This document shows, piece by piece, positions 1 to 13,307 of a stretch of DNA of 64,000 bases. Position 1 is the first letter of the stretch, and each line of letters starts with the position of its first letter. Origin of the DNA: Lepraria neglecta (taxonomy: Eukaryota > Ascomycota > Lecanoromycetes > Lecanorales > Stereocaulaceae); assembly GCA_033220425.1 (NCBI GenBank), contig CM065648.1, positions 124,001 through 188,000 of the forward strand, given 5' to 3'. The notes under the pieces were generated by a model, which worked only from the letters and a program-made list of their open reading frames with translations, did not search any database and was not told the DNA's origin. Made by a program: the position numbers and the translations under genes.

Positions 1-1695
1 AGTATATTACCTATAGACTAATAGATAAATAGAATATATAAATCAGATAATAGAAGCTTATTTAAGGTATTATATAAACTAAAAGTAGAATAACTAGATT
101 TTACTACTACTAATAGTATAACTAGTATATAATAATAAGAGATTAGATATAATAGGCCTAACCCTATTCTTTACTAACTATAGAAAGAATATAAATACAT
201 TTCTATAACTAAAGAAAGGATCTAATATAGAAAAAGCCTTAGTTAAGATAGAAGAGCTTAGAAAATTTATATAAGGATATATAAAGATCTATTAAAAGCT
301 TAAATAATAAGTTAAAGGAATAAGTTAAAGGAATAAGTTAATAGGAAAAGGAAGAATATTCCTTAGCTAAAAGAGAGGGATAAAGTATACCTCCTAATAA
401 AGAATATAAGGATAATAAAACCAAGTAAGAAACTAGATTATATTAAAGTTAGACTATTCTTAATTAAATAGGTAAAAGGACCTATTAACTATAAACTCTA
501 ACTTCTATCTAATATAAAGGTATATCCGGTATTCTATATCTTACTCCTGGAGCTAGTAGACTCTAGTATACCTCTCTAAGAAATATTTTACTATAATATT
601 AAGGAAGAAATAGAGTATAAGGTTAAGAGGATCCTAGATAGGAAGAATTAGTTCTATCTAGTTAAATGGAAAGGGTATAACGAAACGGAAAATACCTAGG
701 AACCTCTTAGGAACCTTGCGGGGAGCTATAGGGAATATCTATAAGAGTTCTATTAGAGATAAGAGAAGACTAGTTAAAGCTCTTAGGGGCTCTCAGCCCG
801 CCAGGGAGGTTAAACTACTTAGAGCCGATATTAAATATTAAACTATCAGGAACGATCGAGGAAGACCGCTATTCTTCCTCTAACTCTTCTATATTCTAGA
901 GCTTATAATCTACTATCCTTCTCTTTTCGTCTTTAACTAAATCGAGCTATATTTAGAGACACTTCAGCTTCGCTAGCGTATCTTTTACTTCGCTATAGAG
1001 CTCGTTATACTATTTCTTAATACGACGTATTTTAAGGGGTAATACTATAAGGTTATATTTCCTACTACTATTAATATAACTCGAATACCGGTTAGAATTA
1101 GACCCTACTAGGCACTATTTATTTCTACGGGTATAATACTCGTAAGGATATATAACTAATTAAGTCAATTCTCTAGCAAGCTCTGTGCGACGGATGATTG
1201 AGTCCTTAGATTATTTAGTATATTAGGGTAGTATAGAGGATAGATAGTTTCTTAGGATAAGAAATCTGAAGGAGGGAGCTAATATTAGAACTACTAGTTC
1301 TAACGGGAACTATTGTAAAGGATAAAGGCTTTAAGATAGGATAGGCAGCTTAAGCGATAAGCGAGCGAGCGAAGGTCGCTCAACCGCTCAAGAATAATAA
1401 GCGCGACGAGCGATATACGATCGGTTACTCAAGAAGGCTTGGTATAGATTTCCTATTACTATATATAGGAGTACTTACTTATCACTTGGAGTATCGTGCT
1501 TAACTTCTATTTATATCTAGTATTTACTATATACGATAGATCTCTTAGGCTAGGCACTGAATATATATTATCTAATCATATACCAGACCCGCTTAGCATA
1601 CACTTGAAGCCTGCTTCACACTCTTGCCCTATATACCTCTATCCTAGTGAGAATCAATCCATAACGGACCACCGCACGCAACGTGGTTCGTAACA
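1..1695 (+). mobile_element. Ty3/gypsy chromovirus, 3' part with 3' LTR
   Basis: TA-rich, RIP-decayed 3' end of a Ty3/gypsy element entering from the left edge. A chromodomain-like segment at the end of pol lies near 620-760, followed by a purine-rich tract just before 1283 and an LTR at about 1283-1695 that ends in CGTAACA. The LTR and the chromodomain region match the same family seen at 4341-10989 and 58123-60032. The element is a fossil with many breaks and no usable frame. The 5' part lies outside the window. Confidence 0.8.
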
Positions 1696-2594
1696 TATAG
1701 TAGCTATTTATATCATTCAAGCTTCAAATAGACATTTAGAGAGCTTCGTATAGGGAGTTCTATTAATCCCTCTACTCCCCTACTATCTATAATAAAACAA
1801 ACAATAATATTTGAGTCGTGACTTCCTAGCTAAAGCGGATGTCTGCTATTATCTCCTATCCATACCAAATCAAAGTCGAGTCTTGTCCCTGATCGCGGTG
1901 CTTGGCGGAGCATCCGGTTGTTACCTAACAACTCTAAGGCTCTAACAAAACACTTCTCCAACTATAGCGATAGCGTAGACTTCTTTACTATTATATACAG
2001 TATTTGGCCATTTTAGAAGGCTTTTACTCGAAATACACCGTAAGACTCCGCTCCGCTACCAATATCGACCGGCTCCATCACTTATGTTCTGAGAAATCCT
2101 GCTGAGGGTTTCAAATAAAGCCTGCTTTTTGGACTCTATGATTCGCGCACTTGGATTAATCTAGTCATCTTCACTCGGTATTATTCTTACAAGTTGTAGA
2201 GGGTGTCGGTAACTAGGGAGTTACGTGGCGAAGGAGGACGTGGAGAAGATTCCGCACGCCAAAATAGTAACTTTGTTATTATCTATATATAGTTAATGGA
2301 AATTATCTCCTATGGCAAGATCCAGCCTCCTTCGGCTATAGTACTATCATTACCAGCCATCTTATTGCTATACGGAGGATGATACCAAAAGTCTTGAATT
2401 GCGCTAGTACTGAATGCCACGGCGCCAATCAGGCCTTAGACCTCAGCCCTACCGAAAATTTTGCCGTATCTGCAGCTAAATATCGATATAACACCGCCAA
2501 TAGGGTCAGGAATGGGGGCCAGGGGGCTTAGAGGGATACGTATCAGGTACTATATAGATAGGGAACTCCGTAGGCTATAGATGTTACTATACCA
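1696..2594. other. Intergenic, no gene seen
   Basis: About 0.9 kb between an LTR and a Tc1-like transposase remnant. Base composition is less TA-rich than the flanking retroelements, but I see no coding signal on either strand. It probably includes the 5' flank of the Tc1-like element; I could not find clear terminal inverted repeats. Confidence 0.4.
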
Positions 2595-4125
2595 ATGGCT
2601 CCTCGCCGCCGCGGTGTAGTAGCTAGGCCTAAATCTTAGCCAATTGCTCCACCAAGAAGAAATCCTCGCAGATACAGTCTAGTCGCGTAGCTGAATAAGT
2701 CGATTACGTTATTAATCATTGAAAACCTACACCGTATATATTATTCGCCTCCTACAGCAGCTCTCCCTGCCCTAGAAGAGACCCCAAGCCTTAAGACGCT
2801 CGTTAAAGATGGCCGTTTAGTCAATTATTCGATAGTGTAATAACTCTAAGTACTCGCCCTAGCCGAATACGGTACAGAGGAGAAGATAGTAGCTATATAG
2901 GCTAGACTATATAATATAACGTCAGTTAAAAGACTATAGAAGAAGGCTAGAGAATGCGGATTTAACCCTATAGCCTTATCGATTTTAAAAGAAGAATATA
3001 TAGTAGATATAGGACATTCTAGTAGACTATATATTTTAACGCCTACAAAAGAGGCTCAAATCCTAGTAGCTAGTATATACTTTTCCTTATCTAGAGATAT
3101 CTTTACTAATAAATTTAGTAAAGAAAGACTATAATAATAGAGAGAAGCTATCTATAGTACTAGGATTTAAAAATAGAGTCTCTTCTTCCTTAGTACTTTA
3201 AACCCTATATAGATATAGCTTTAATAATATTAAAACTATAAAGAAACCGGGCCTTATACCTGCTATAATAGAAGCCCGCTATTAATTTACTTTATACTTC
3301 TAGTACTAGATAATAGAAGATTAGAAAAAAGTGATCTAGACTAATAAGATATCTATTTACTTAGGATAATACTATAGTAAAGTTAGAATATAGAGAACTT
3401 CGCGGGAAAAATATAACGTAATATATACGCGGCGGCGGTAGGGAGGCTTTATAGAGTTTATATTTTAGGGCTATTTTATATATAATAGAAAAGGGCTATT
3501 CTATATCTAGAAGGACGAGACTATAGCAGAAAAGAAAGAATCTAAAGCGTATATAGATACTATAAATAAGATTTTAGAGCTAAAGCTTAAAGCTAAATAG
3601 GAACTTAAGACGGTAATAAAAAGAATAGGACTAAAGAATATAGGTAGTACTAAGCCTACTTAGAAATAGGACTAAAAGTATAGTAAAATCGTCCGAAACG
3701 CAAAGAAGGGAGGTATCGATTAGTACCGCTATCAAATAGTTATTCTACTAAAATTACTTATCCTATTTATAAAAATATATAGCCCTAAGGCTCTTATCTA
3801 AGAGGATAAGGCTCCTTTGTATACGTCTAAGTACTAAGATTAGATATTCCTAGATACTAACGTCCTCCGCCTTATATAGTGTAGTAATTCCCTAGATCTA
3901 AATACTATAGAACTGTGTTGGTAGTAGATAAAGAGGCGTACAACTCGCAAAGGCTACCCGCGGACCAGGGCGATTCTTACTAAGGTCTAGACGCGCTATT
4001 AGGAAAAAGAACTCAGCTAGAAGCGTATCCAATCGTGGATTAAACGCCTCCCACATCATATTACTAAAGTTATAGAATTGCGCGATGGGAACGAGTATAG
4101 GGAAGGGAGGGAGGAAGGCGAATAG
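2595..4125 (+). pseudogene. Tc1/mariner-type transposase, degraded
   Basis: A broken transposase of the fungal Tc1/mariner (DDE endonuclease) kind. The N-terminal part near 2870-3010 still reads as a helix-turn-helix region (ITSVKRL, ECGFNP, LKEEY). The C-terminal part near 3880-4110 reads as the usual DLNTIEPCW followed by IKRRTTRKGYPRTRA and SWIKRLPHHI. The length of about 510 codons fits the family. The reading frame is closed by many TAG/TAA codons of the C-to-T type, as expected from RIP. Start chosen at the ATG at 2595. Terminal inverted repeats were not found. The family call rests on recalled motif resemblance. Confidence 0.7.
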
Positions 4126-4340
4126 TCTAATATACGTCTATATATCCCTACGGAGCGTTAGCAGCGGTATAAGGGTCGGAAGCAAGGCTATAGTCCTAAT
4201 AGCAGTCATAATAGGAGCCTGAATACTAGTATTAGTATCTAAATAGATAGTTACTATTGGTTAAAGAAGTTAGAGTTGTTAGAGTTGCTATAAAGCTTGC
4301 AAAAAAAATATTATATATTGTGTTCGTAATATAATAAACT

Positions 4341-4801
4341 TGTTACGAACACGTTGCGTGCTATATATCGTATATAGATTGATTCTCAATAGGGATGGAG
4401 GTGTAACTAGACAAGAGTATGAAGCAGGCTTCAAGTGATGCTAAGCGAGTCTGGTATATAATTAGATGATATATATTCAGTGCCTAGCCTAAGAGATCTA
4501 TCACATGTAGTAGATACTAGATAAAAACAGAAGTTGAGCACGATACTCCAAGTAGTAAGTAGTACTCCGTATATATAGATATACGAAATCTATGCCAAGC
4601 ATTCTTGATCGTATTGATCGCACTACTATCATTACTATTATCGTTCTTGATCGTACTGATCGCAATACTATCATTGCTATCGTCGCTTAGTATACTAAGC
4701 CTCAGGGTCCTATCCGAGTCAGATACCGATTCGTCGACTCGAACTATAACGGGCGCTACGCTCCTTGAGCGTATCCCTAATCATGTTTCCTGATCGTAAT
4801 A
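4341..4801 (-). repeat. 3' LTR of gypsy element 4341-10989
   Basis: 461-bp LTR, 3' copy relative to the minus-strand element. It pairs with 10529-10989. The short minus-strand frames here are LTR shadows. Confidence 0.92.
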
Positions 4802-7800
4802 TTAGCTCTCTCTCCCAGATTTCTCGTCCCGAGAAACCATCTATCCTCTATACTAGCCCAACGTACTAGATGATCTACTAACCCTTCTATCCGATCGAAG
4901 GAGCTAGCTACCGAGCTATCCGAGTTCGTGATATAACCGTATTCTCGATACGTTGCCAGTGGCAAGTAGTGCCTAATAGGTGCAGGTTCTAATAGATGTT
5001 CCAGTTGTGTGAGTAGTAGTAGGAAATACGACCTTATAGTATCACTCCTTAAGATACGTTGTATCGAAAAGAGGCGCAACGAAATACTATAGGAGTTATC
5101 TGACTCTATAGCTAAACTCAGTTATCTTTAAAAATAACTCGAGGCGGTAGAAGGTGAAAAGAAGTCGATAGTTAAATGTAAGCTATAGAATATTAAGGAA
5201 TTGGAGGAGGACCAGCGTATCGCTCCTGCGTCTTCCGATAACCTAATATTTAACGCCTCGTCCGAGCGATTCGATCTCCCCGGCGGGCTAGAAGCCCCTG
5301 AGAACTTTAACTGGTCTTCTCTCGTTTCTAATAGAACTCTTATAGATATTCCCTACAGTTCCCCGTAAGGTTCCTAAGAGGCTCCCAGGTATTTTCCGTT
5401 TTATTATACCCTTTCTATTTAACTAGGTAGAACTAATTTCTCCTATCTAGGATCCTCTCGACCTTATAATCTATTTCTTCTTTAATATTATAATAAAATA
5501 TTTCCTATAAGGGTATATTAGGGTCTACTAGCTCCAAGAGTAAGATATAGAATACCGGATATACCTTAGCGTTAGGTAGTAATTAAAGTTTATAGTTAAC
5601 TAATCCTTTTACTCGTTTAATTAAGAATAGTCCGACCTTAATATAATCTAGTTTCTTACTTAGCCTCGTCGTTCTTATATTTTTTATTAGGAGGTATACT
5701 TTATCCCTCTCTTTTAGCTGAGGAATATTCTTTCTTTTCTTATTAACTTATTCCTTTAACTTACTATTTAAGCTCTTAATAGATCTTTATATATCCTTAT
5801 ATAAATCTTTTAGCTCTTCTACCTTAACTAAAGCCTTTTCCGTATTAGGTCCTTCCCTAGGTTATAGAAATATATTTATATTCTTTCCGTAATTGGTAAA
5901 GAATAGTATTAGGCCCGTTATATCTAACTTCTTATTATTATACACTAGCTATACTATTAGAAGCAGCGAAACCTAGTTATCTTACTTCTAGTTTATATAA
6001 TACCTTAAGTATACTTCTATTATTTAATTAGCATACTCTATTTATCTATTAGTCTATAGATAATATACTATTAATATCCGGAGTTTCGTTCTAATTACTA
6101 CTATTAGCATTCTCTAGTAGTTAGACGTAAATAATTTATCTCTATCGGATATTATTGATTTAGGTATACTATAATCCCTTATTAGCTTGTCGAGTAGTAC
6201 GAAAGCTAGCTAATCTACTTTATAGGTTTCTTTAAATAGTATTATAATAGTATACTTAGTAAGTTTATCTATAATAACTATAATCGAGTCGAAGGTATCC
6301 TATATAGCTAGATCTTTCGAAGGTAGTAGTTTAACTATAAAGTCTATTATAATATCATCCTATAGTAATTCTAGTACAGGAGTAAACTATATTTATCTAT
6401 ACTTGGCGTATCGTACCGCCTTATTCTACTAGTACTTAATATATTCTTTAATATATTATTTAACGCGCGCTCGAAGCTTCGGCGCCGCATATCCTCGTCC
6501 TAGGAGTTCTATTATCTTAGATACTCTAGGGTAACCTTATAAAGGGTTATTGTAGTAATCCCTAATCACTTCTTTAATATATATATTAGGCAAGTAGGTT
6601 TTATCCTAGTATTTAAGCAATACTAAATCCTACTAATCCTTTCGTAGGTTTATTACGAATATATTATTATCGTAGGCCTTTACAATCCTATTAGTTATAT
6701 TAGGTCCTAATATACGAAGGGTCGCTGCTAATACCTAGTATAGTACTAGCGATCCGTCCGCTTCTTTCTTTAGGATTAGTCATTCCGTAATATTCTTTTC
6801 TTCTATATAGTCTAATCGTCTACTAAGGGTATCTACTCGACTATTATCCTTTCCTAGGGTATAGGTTATCTTGAACTTATATTAACCTAATAGTTCTAAC
6901 TATCGAACCTATCTTCTATTTAACTCCTTTATCGTTATAAAGTTAAGGAGATTCTTATAATCTATAAAGATAGTTAGATCTAAGCAGCTTTCCGCGTATA
7001 CTTACTAGTTCTATAATATATATACTACGGCAAGTAACTCCTTATCGTATATATTATAGTTCTATTCTACTACTAATATCTTCCTTGAATAATAGGTAAC
7101 TAGATACCATTTTTAGTCCTTTATTTAATATAGGTATACTCCGATTACAAGATCTAAGGCATCTATTTCGATATAGGCCGGTATATTGGCCTGAAAGGTA
7201 TAGAGTACTAGTAGATCCGTATATACTTTCTTCAGTATATTAAATGATTTCTATTAGTCTCTTCCCTATATAAATCCGATATCCTTTCTTATAATATCCG
7301 TTAATAGTAGTACTTTCTTCGAGTAGCCTCCGATGAATTTCCTATTAAAATTAGCAAATCCTAAGAAACTTTGTACTACTTTAACGTCCTATAGTATAGG
7401 CTATTCAGCGATAGCCTTAATCTTTTCTAGGCTTATACTAATACCTTTTATACTAACTATAAATCCTAGAAATTCTACTAATTCCTTATAGAATTCGTAC
7501 TTTTCTAGTTTAAGAAGAAGTTTCGCTTATAATAGGTATCTAAGGATATCCTATATATACTCTATATATTCTTTCTTATTCTTAGAATAAATTAGTATAT
7601 TATCAAGGTATAATATCGCTATTCGATCTAAGTATACTTGTACAATATTATTAATAAGTACTTAGCAGGTTACTAGTGCGTTAGTAAGTCTAAATAGTAT
7701 TACTAGATACTTATAGTAGCTATATCTTATTCGGAAGGTAGTTTTCTATTCCTCGCCTTCTTTTATTCGAATTAGATTATATATACCTCTAAGATCCAGT

Positions 7801-10528
7801 TTAGTAAATATCTTTACTTTCCCGAGCTAATCCTATAGCTCTCCTATATTTAGTAATAGATATCTATTCTTAATAGTAATATCGTTTAACTTTCAATAGT
7901 CGACGTATAGTCTTAAGCTTCTATCCTTCTTTAGTATAAAGAGGATTAGATAACCTACTAGTAATTTAGATTCCTGAATAAATCCCTTTTTAAGGTTCTT
8001 ATTAATATACCCGCGAAGTACTTTAAGTTCCTTTTCTAATAATATATAAATAGGTCCAAATATTAGCTATTTACTAGGTTCGAGTTCGATCTTATAATCC
8101 TATAGCTAGTACCTAGGTAATACTTCTATATTCGTCTCTTCCTTGAATAAGTACGCCTACTTACTATATTCCCGAGGGATAGAGGGTATATTAGTTCCTC
8201 CTATAACTCTTACTTTATTATCCCGCTGACCTTTACTAGTAACTATAGAGTTAGACTACCTTTTAGTACCGTCCTTATATGAAGCTAAGGTAATATATAC
8301 CTTGACTGGTCTTCGGTTCGACTTCTTATCTACTATTAAACGCTACTAATATATAGGTATAATCCTAGTAATATTGCCGGATTAATCTATCTTGAGTACT
8401 CCTCGAGCCTAATTAATTATTAGGTTATACTTCTTTAACTAAGGTATTCCTAAAATTATATAATAGGTAGCTATCCTAATAATATTAAAGGTAATCTCCT
8501 TATAGTAGCGCTGAATTATAATAGATAATAAAAGTATCTCTTCGTTTACCTTTTCTATTAATAGTATTAACCTATTAGCTATCTAGAGGTTATACTACTA
8601 TAACTTCTTTCGAGTTAGTATTCTAGTTATCCGTACTAGATCTCGTAAGATAAAGTTTCTAGTAGCTCCAGAGTCTATTATCGCAATAGTCCGCTATCCG
8701 TTAACAATTACCGGTATCTTTATATATATATCGTATTGCGCGGAACATAGATATTATTTAGGGGTTAATATATTGATCTCCTTATAGCTACCCCTACTAT
8801 AAGGGATTACTCTTTTCCCGCTTATAGGAGTAGGAACCCTACCTTTAACTTCGACTATATATACTTCTCGTAGTTATTATATAGACAGGCGTACCATTCT
8901 ATTAAATAGTATTCTCTAGCGCTTAGGTTATTATTTAATTCATAAATAACTCTCTTTAACTATTCCTTATTATATCCTAGGAAGTATTAGTATATTCTTT
9001 TCGTCGCGAGGTACTATAGATATCTATTTTCCTTATATTTATAGTAATAGCTATATCCGCAGGGTGGTATTCTTACTAGCCCCTTGGCTATATTCCTCGG
9101 CGTACTATACTATACGTAGTAAAGCGATATATATTCTTCCTATAGTATACTCTTATAACCTTAGTAATTCCAATCCATCCGATAGTCTAGCTATATATAT
9201 TCCTTAGAGCTTTCTTCTTCTTCTTTAGACGTAGTAGTTTCAGGTATTATCCTTCTTAGTAGTCGTATTTCTTCCTACTTAGCTTCTAATATACTAAGGG
9301 CTTCTTCCTACTCTAGATCTATTTCGCTTTCTTCCTAATCCTATTTAGACTTTTCTTCTTAAGCCTTACTACCGTCTTTAGTATTCAGGTTATTCCTATA
9401 TTATTCCCTGATATACGCGTTAAACTTCTTTATAAAGTCGTTATCGCCATTTTTAGATTCTTTATCGAGTTCTTCTTATATTATCCTATTATACTAGGAA
9501 CTAATATCTTCTTCAACTTTATCCTATACTAGTAGAATCTCCTTAGGCGTACTATCTACATCGTCCTAGGTATATACTTTCTCTAGTACATTTAGCTACG
9601 GTTAATATACTATATTTTTCGACTTGCAGTCTCTAGTAAAGTAGCCCGGTTTACTATAGCTATAATACTTCAGTATTTTCTTATTACCCCCTTACTACTT
9701 CTTGCCCCTAGCTAGCCCCCTAAAGGCCTATTTACCTTTCTTCTCTGTGAAGTCTAGTTCTATAGGCGTATACCTATAGGGGTCGCGTTCTTTATATCCT
9801 AGGCGATAGCTCCTTGATTTAGCGAAAAAGCTTAAGCGTCCTATTCCGCCGACTCCTCTATTATACCTTTTCTCTATAGTCCTTTTAAATAGCTTATTAT
9901 TAATTTTAATCGCTTCTTTAATTAGTTTATTAAGGGTATTAATAATAATCCCTAACCTTATAAGCTTATCTTTGATATTATCCTTAAGACCTCTCCGGTA
10001 TATAGTTATTAATACGTTATCGTCCTAGTTAGTCTTTACTATATATTACTGAAATTAAGTCGAGTACTCTAATACAGATTTCTTCTAGGTTATATACTAG
10101 ATAGTTTATATTACTATATTGACTTTATTCAATAGACCGAATATACGGCAGATTTCGAGTCTAAATATAGCTATACTCTCTATCTATTATTTAATTTCGC
10201 TATCTTCGTCGTTATCTTCTATATACTTCTTCAGGAATAGATTAACCTACTTTTAGGCTCTTCTATATAAGTAAGTAATAGTAAAGGTAGGATATTATTA
10301 TATAGATATAAGGTCTCCTTAGAACTTTAAGTAAAGTAATATCTAGGATAGCTATCTCTTAAGCTTATCTCTCTCTCTATAGTATAAGTCGGGCTAGGCT
10401 ATCTTAATATATCTACTGAGTCCTTCGTCAATAGTTAGGCGTTATTATCCGCTTCCTCCTCCTAAGGAGCTTAGGGTAGGTACCCTAGGGTCTCTTAGTA
10501 TAGTACTTATCCTTAAGGGTACTCAAAG

Positions 10529-10989
10529 TGTTACGAATATATTATATACTATATATTATATATGGATTAATTTTTAATAGGGATGGAGGTATAACTAGAC
10601 AAGAGTATAAAGTAGGCTTCAAGTAATACTAAGCGGGTCTGGTATATAATCAGATAATATATGTTCAGTGCCTAGCCTAAGAGATCTATCGTATATAGTA
10701 GATACTAGATGAAAACAGAAGTTGAGCACGATACTCCAAGTGGTAAGTAGTACTCCGTATATATAGATATACGAAACCCATGCCAAGCATTCTTGATCGC
10801 ATTGATCGCACTACTATCATTACTATCATCGTTCTTGATCGCACTGATCGCAATACTATTATTACTATCGTCGCTTAGTATGCCAAGCCTCAGGGTCCTG
10901 TCCGAGTCGGACACCGATTCGTCGACTCGAACCATGACGGGCGCTACGCTCCTTGAGCGCATCCCTGATTATATTTCCTAATCGTAACA
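10529..10989 (-). repeat. 5' LTR of gypsy element 4341-10989
   Basis: 461-bp LTR, 5' copy. It ends at the CGTAACA/AAACT junction. It contains short direct repeats (TTGATCGCACTACTATCATT-like, repeated about 40 bp apart) that are also seen in its partner. Confidence 0.92.
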
Positions 10990-11077
10990 AAACTAAGGGC
11001 ACTGAGTGCGGAGTAGACAGAAACGACTTAACTAGTATACCACTGATTCAAGACTTTTAGTGTCATCCTCCGTAGGA

Positions 11078-11667
11078 TAGAAGGGTTCACTCCCATTTGG
11101 GCCAAACCCTCATTTGGGCCACCCTATAGGGCTGAGTCCTACACATCGAATTTTTTCCTTGTCCACCTCCTATCTACTCCCACTATGCCTATAAGGGCTA
11201 CTACACTCCCAGACCCCTCCGAACCGTTGGATCTGCCCCCAGAAGAGCGTGTCAAGCTTGCTTTTAAGCGTTGGAAGGAGGTAAAAGGAGCCCACCGCGT
11301 CCACCAGCTACTGCAAGAAGACGTGTCCCAGCCCCAGCTACTGATCTTTTACCACCATTAAGCCTCCTCCGCCTTATTTCTCCTCCGCTGAGATATCGCA
11401 GAAAAATAATATTGCCGGTAAGGACTACTCAGGAACTACAGCAGGGTCGGTGGAGATAAGGGCAGGGCTCCGGGGAGCTTCAGAATCAACCAATAGGATG
11501 AGGGCTACGTTTCAGAAAGCCTCGTAAGGCTGCTCAGTAGCTAGAAGGCTTTTTGGAGGCAAATAAGTCAGAATGTGCAATAAAATCGACCTTGTAGTAT
11601 GTATGCAGTTCAGCCCTATAGGGTGGCCCAAATGGGGGTTTGGCCCAAATGGGGTTGAACCCTTCTA
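11078..11667 (+). mobile_element. Short DNA transposon remnant, Tc1/mariner (pogo)-like
   Basis: Inverted repeats of about 56 bp (11080-11136 and 11613-11665) both begin GAAGGGTTCA and contain the doubled motif CCCATTTGGGCC. The element is flanked by TA on both sides, the target choice of Tc1/mariner elements. Inside, a frame from the ATG at 11184 gives about 55 residues (start MPIRATTLPDPSEP, then PPEERVKLAFKRWKE) that look like the helix-turn-helix start of a pogo-type transposase; the rest is frameshifted and deleted. A 9-bp direct repeat, CCTCCGTAG, at 11067-11075 and 11672-11680 would instead suggest a MULE-type duplication, so the superfamily is not certain. Confidence 0.65.
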
Positions 11668-12421
11668 CAAACCTCCGTAGTAATCTACATGCATCTTTCA
11701 TCCTAATCACATCCCATATTTGGACATCCTAGACATGTGGTGGAGTGTTTGACGGTCACTACAACGTCCAGCTACGGGCTTGCAGGCTTAAGGAATGTGC
11801 AAAATTCGCGTTGGGTCCTTTCTTCAGACTTTCTCGTTTTTTCCTTCACTCACTGTTGCCACTAAGCTTGCCAATTTCGTAAATTTGAGGCTTTGAAAGG
11901 CGTGCAACGTCTCCAGAGGATCCGAACAAGGGATAGGAATTACTCTTATATAATTATGCACTCTTAGACCTACCGATAGCAATTCTTTTATTATTGTTGC
12001 GATTCTGACTTACGAGATAGTCATGCAGGTTTACAGCTTCATACTGAGCAGGGGCTCCGTGTGATGACTGAACGAATGGAAGATAACCTTGCGAGATGAT
12101 AGATGCCGTAAACGAGGAAGAGGGTGGCTGAAGCACGATCAGAATCTGGAATTTCCAATATACCGTCCCTGCGAAACTTGTATCATCACTATGACTAATC
12201 TCGAGAGTAGACTATTCATTATCGATCATTTATTCGCTATTGGAGATGTCCCGCTACCTATTTCTCAGAGGTAGTGGAGCTCTCTTGTCTCGTGCGCTGT
12301 TCCACGCCAGGGACTTCTAGCACCCAGTCAACTCTCCGACTAGTATACAACTCCACGGTTGGTTTGGAGCTCGACGGGGTTCCCAAGCTTCCCTCCTGGA
12401 TCCATTGTTAGCTTTGTATCA
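11668..12421. other. Intergenic, no gene seen
   Basis: Boundary between the repeat block and the cluster. Base composition returns to ordinary levels at about 11,000. A few short frames overlap one another on both strands and resemble nothing I recognise. Confidence 0.4.
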
Positions 12422-12881
12422 TCAACTTTTTTGTATATCTTTCACCTTCAAGATTCTTGTACCCTGTCGATGCTTCAGTAAGCTTTACCTAATCTTATTG
12501 GCAAGAGGACATACGGGGATCCCAGCGGTTTCCCGCCACAAGGTTGTACCGCAGTCCCCGCAAAAGAAGGACACGATTTCATTGCCGGAATCGGCCTTCT
12601 TGCTAAAACTTTTTGGACTGCCAGATTCAAGCTTGACGGCGTCACTGTTGACGAAAAGGCTAGTGCTGAACATGCTGCCGCTGACTTTCTTGCAGTCGGT
12701 GCAGTGGCAGAGCGCCTGTGGGCATCATGAGCCTGGGCCACACGTTGGATGCTACAACGACTATACCTTGAATTGAGGCTCGCTGGTGACTAAAATGGTG
12801 CATTTCCCACACACTGTCAATAAGAGGTCAGTCGAACAGACGATCGTTGGAGAATGACCCACAGCATCCTCCCTGAGACAT
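12422..12881 (-). CDS. GFA-family (glutathione-dependent formaldehyde-activating-like) protein
   Basis: Four short exons on the minus strand, 12881-12863, 12813-12767, 12715-12515 and 12463-12422, join in frame to 102 residues. All three introns (49, 51 and 51 nt) have GT-AG ends; the first has a GACTGAC branch-like site. The product starts MSQGGCLCGK and carries the seven cysteines of GFA/CENP-V-type zinc proteins: C6 and C8, C25, C27 and C30 (CHCTDC), C74 and C77 (CGDCGTTLW). Family members bind zinc and bind or process small thiol or carbonyl adducts; the substrate here is unknown. The C-terminus after ILKV is shorter than the usual 120-140 residues, so the last exon may be mis-modelled or truncated. 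It lies 0.43 kb beyond the PKS stop on the same strand, which makes it a candidate cluster member. Confidence 0.68.
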
Positions 12882-13307
12882 GATGACTCTGCAAGGTTCT
12901 TTTGCACAGCAGTTTCTTATATGGAAGTATTGTCGTGCCTCGCTCTTGTTTCTCGTCGTTGGTCGTTGTAGAAAGGATGAGGGTTTCTGAGCAATCACTG
13001 TTCTTACTGCGGGGTTTGCTTAGTATGACGTCGTGCATCAGTGCTGGAGCTTCATTGGTTCGTCAGAAGATTGACAGATAGAATGGCTATTGTCTCGCTT
13101 TGAACTACGGCATTATTGGCTACATATCACGCGATATTGGCTTGATCGCCAAGCATATCCGTCCGCCAAAATTGACGCATTGGGAAACGCTAAACGAGGG
13201 ACTGCGTTGCATTGACGTAAAAGCTGCAGGAACTACTGCGGACAAGGAGGAGATCAGAGAACGCCAATGCAACAAATACAAGCTACCGATAAGCCCTTGT
13301 CCAAGCA
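12882..13307. other. Intergenic between PKS 3' end and GFA gene
   Basis: No supported gene. It should hold the PKS 3' UTR and the promoter of the GFA-family gene. Frames on both strands here overlap each other and look spurious. Confidence 0.5.

Larger units (their letters stand above)
4341..10989 (-). mobile_element. Ty3/gypsy chromovirus, full length, dead
   Basis: A complete 6.65-kb LTR retrotransposon read on the minus strand. Its two LTRs have identical length (461 bp), begin TGTTACGA-like and end CGTAACA-like. A perfect 5-bp target duplication, AAACT, lies at 4336-4340 and 10990-10994. Internal parts in order: gag zinc-knuckle region near 9,630-9,675, reverse transcriptase core about 7,905-7,575, integrase roughly 6,600-6,000, and a chromodomain near 5,390-5,470. 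Heavy RIP-type decay runs throughout, with very many breaks. It is structurally whole but a fossil. The LTRs differ at scattered transition sites, so it is old enough to have been through RIP. Confidence 0.92.

Noticed and set aside
12405-12776. 123-codon plus frame opposite the GFA gene.
   Set aside because: The minus strand carries the conserved cysteine pattern and three good introns; the plus frame is its shadow.
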